A DNA stretch of 13,260 bases from Saprospiraceae bacterium (GTDB taxonomy: Bacteria > Bacteroidota > Bacteroidia > Chitinophagales > Saprospiraceae), in contig SLDF01000392.1 in NCBI GenBank assembly GCA_007125435.1, forward strand, positions 1 to 13,260, in the 5' to 3' direction. Shown piece after piece: positions 13,211 to 13,260 of the stretch (its first letter is position 1; each line of letters opens with the position of its first letter). A program made the translations under genes and the position numbers. A model generated the notes under the pieces. The model had not been told where the DNA came from and made no database searches. It saw nothing but the letters and a program-made list of their open reading frames with translations.

Positions 13211-13260
13211 TAATTTTGGCTAAAAACGGACAACGTATATCATGAGACCACATTTGAAAG
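13211..13260 (+). other. Possible promoter and start of a further gene, cut by the window edge
   Basis: TAATTTTG (13211-13218) fits the -7 consensus TAnnTTTG, and an ATG at 13242 follows at a suitable distance (ATG AGA CCA CAT TTG AAA). No TTTG-type -33 box is visible. Only six codons remain before the window ends, so the product cannot be judged. Confidence 0.3.

Noticed and set aside
13057..13245. Open frame of 62 codons overlapping the end of the second YeeE gene
   Set aside because: It crosses the strong terminator stem and lies out of frame with a conserved membrane protein gene.
1..13260. CRISPR array, tRNA, rRNA or insertion sequence with transposase
   Set aside because: No regular spaced repeats, no tRNA-like cloverleaf noticed, no rRNA-like sequence and no transposase motifs. 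The three repeats are irregularly spaced and differ internally.

Overview
The window looks like a chromosomal segment from a Bacteroidota bacterium. The coding sequence is AT-rich, Shine-Dalgarno sequences are weak or absent before most starts, and there is a good Bacteroidota-type promoter (TTTG, 18 nt, TATCTTTG). The protein families (stand-alone RibA, SMC, DUF4168, OprD-like porin, paired half-size YeeE proteins) fit that phylum. The repeat family may point to the Saprospiria group, but that is only an impression.

Region 1 (1-2660) starts with an interspersed repeat (copy A) and an unusual leader. A compact operon follows: ribA (GTP cyclohydrolase II), mazG (nucleotide pyrophosphohydrolase) and a WbpD/WlbB-type left-handed beta-helix sugar N-acetyltransferase with an extra N-terminal segment. 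mazG and the transferase overlap by ATGA. Region 2 (2669-6530) holds a second, short repeat copy (B) and the full-length chromosome condensation ATPase gene smc, whose promoter-like motif nearly touches its ATG. Region 3 (6586-7102, minus strand) is a small secreted DUF4168 protein made of two similar units, with its own terminator. Region 4 (7103-7881) is a long non-coding spacer. It carries the largest repeat copy (C), which includes a roughly 160-bp imperfect palindrome, and then a Crp/Fnr-like palindrome abutting the promoter of the next cluster.

Region 5 (7882-13195) is the most interesting part: six co-directional genes ending in a strong intrinsic terminator. They encode a single-domain rhodanese, a CstB-like persulfide dioxygenase fused to two rhodanese domains, a strictly one-cysteine Prx6-type peroxiredoxin, an OprD-like outer-membrane porin and two half-size YeeE/YedE inner-membrane proteins. 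I infer a sulfane-sulfur (persulfide/thiosulfate) module that covers cytosolic oxidation and sulfur transfer, peroxide defence, inner-membrane transport and an outer-membrane pore. No sulfide:quinone oxidoreductase, CstR/BigR-type repressor or TusA protein is in the window. The Crp/Fnr-like site may be the control point instead.

The three repeat copies share a conserved GGGCATCACCC-type end. Two of them also share the other end and a small hairpin whose base pairs differ by a compensatory change, so the element probably works as a folded RNA or DNA structure. I found no tRNA, rRNA, CRISPR array or transposase gene.
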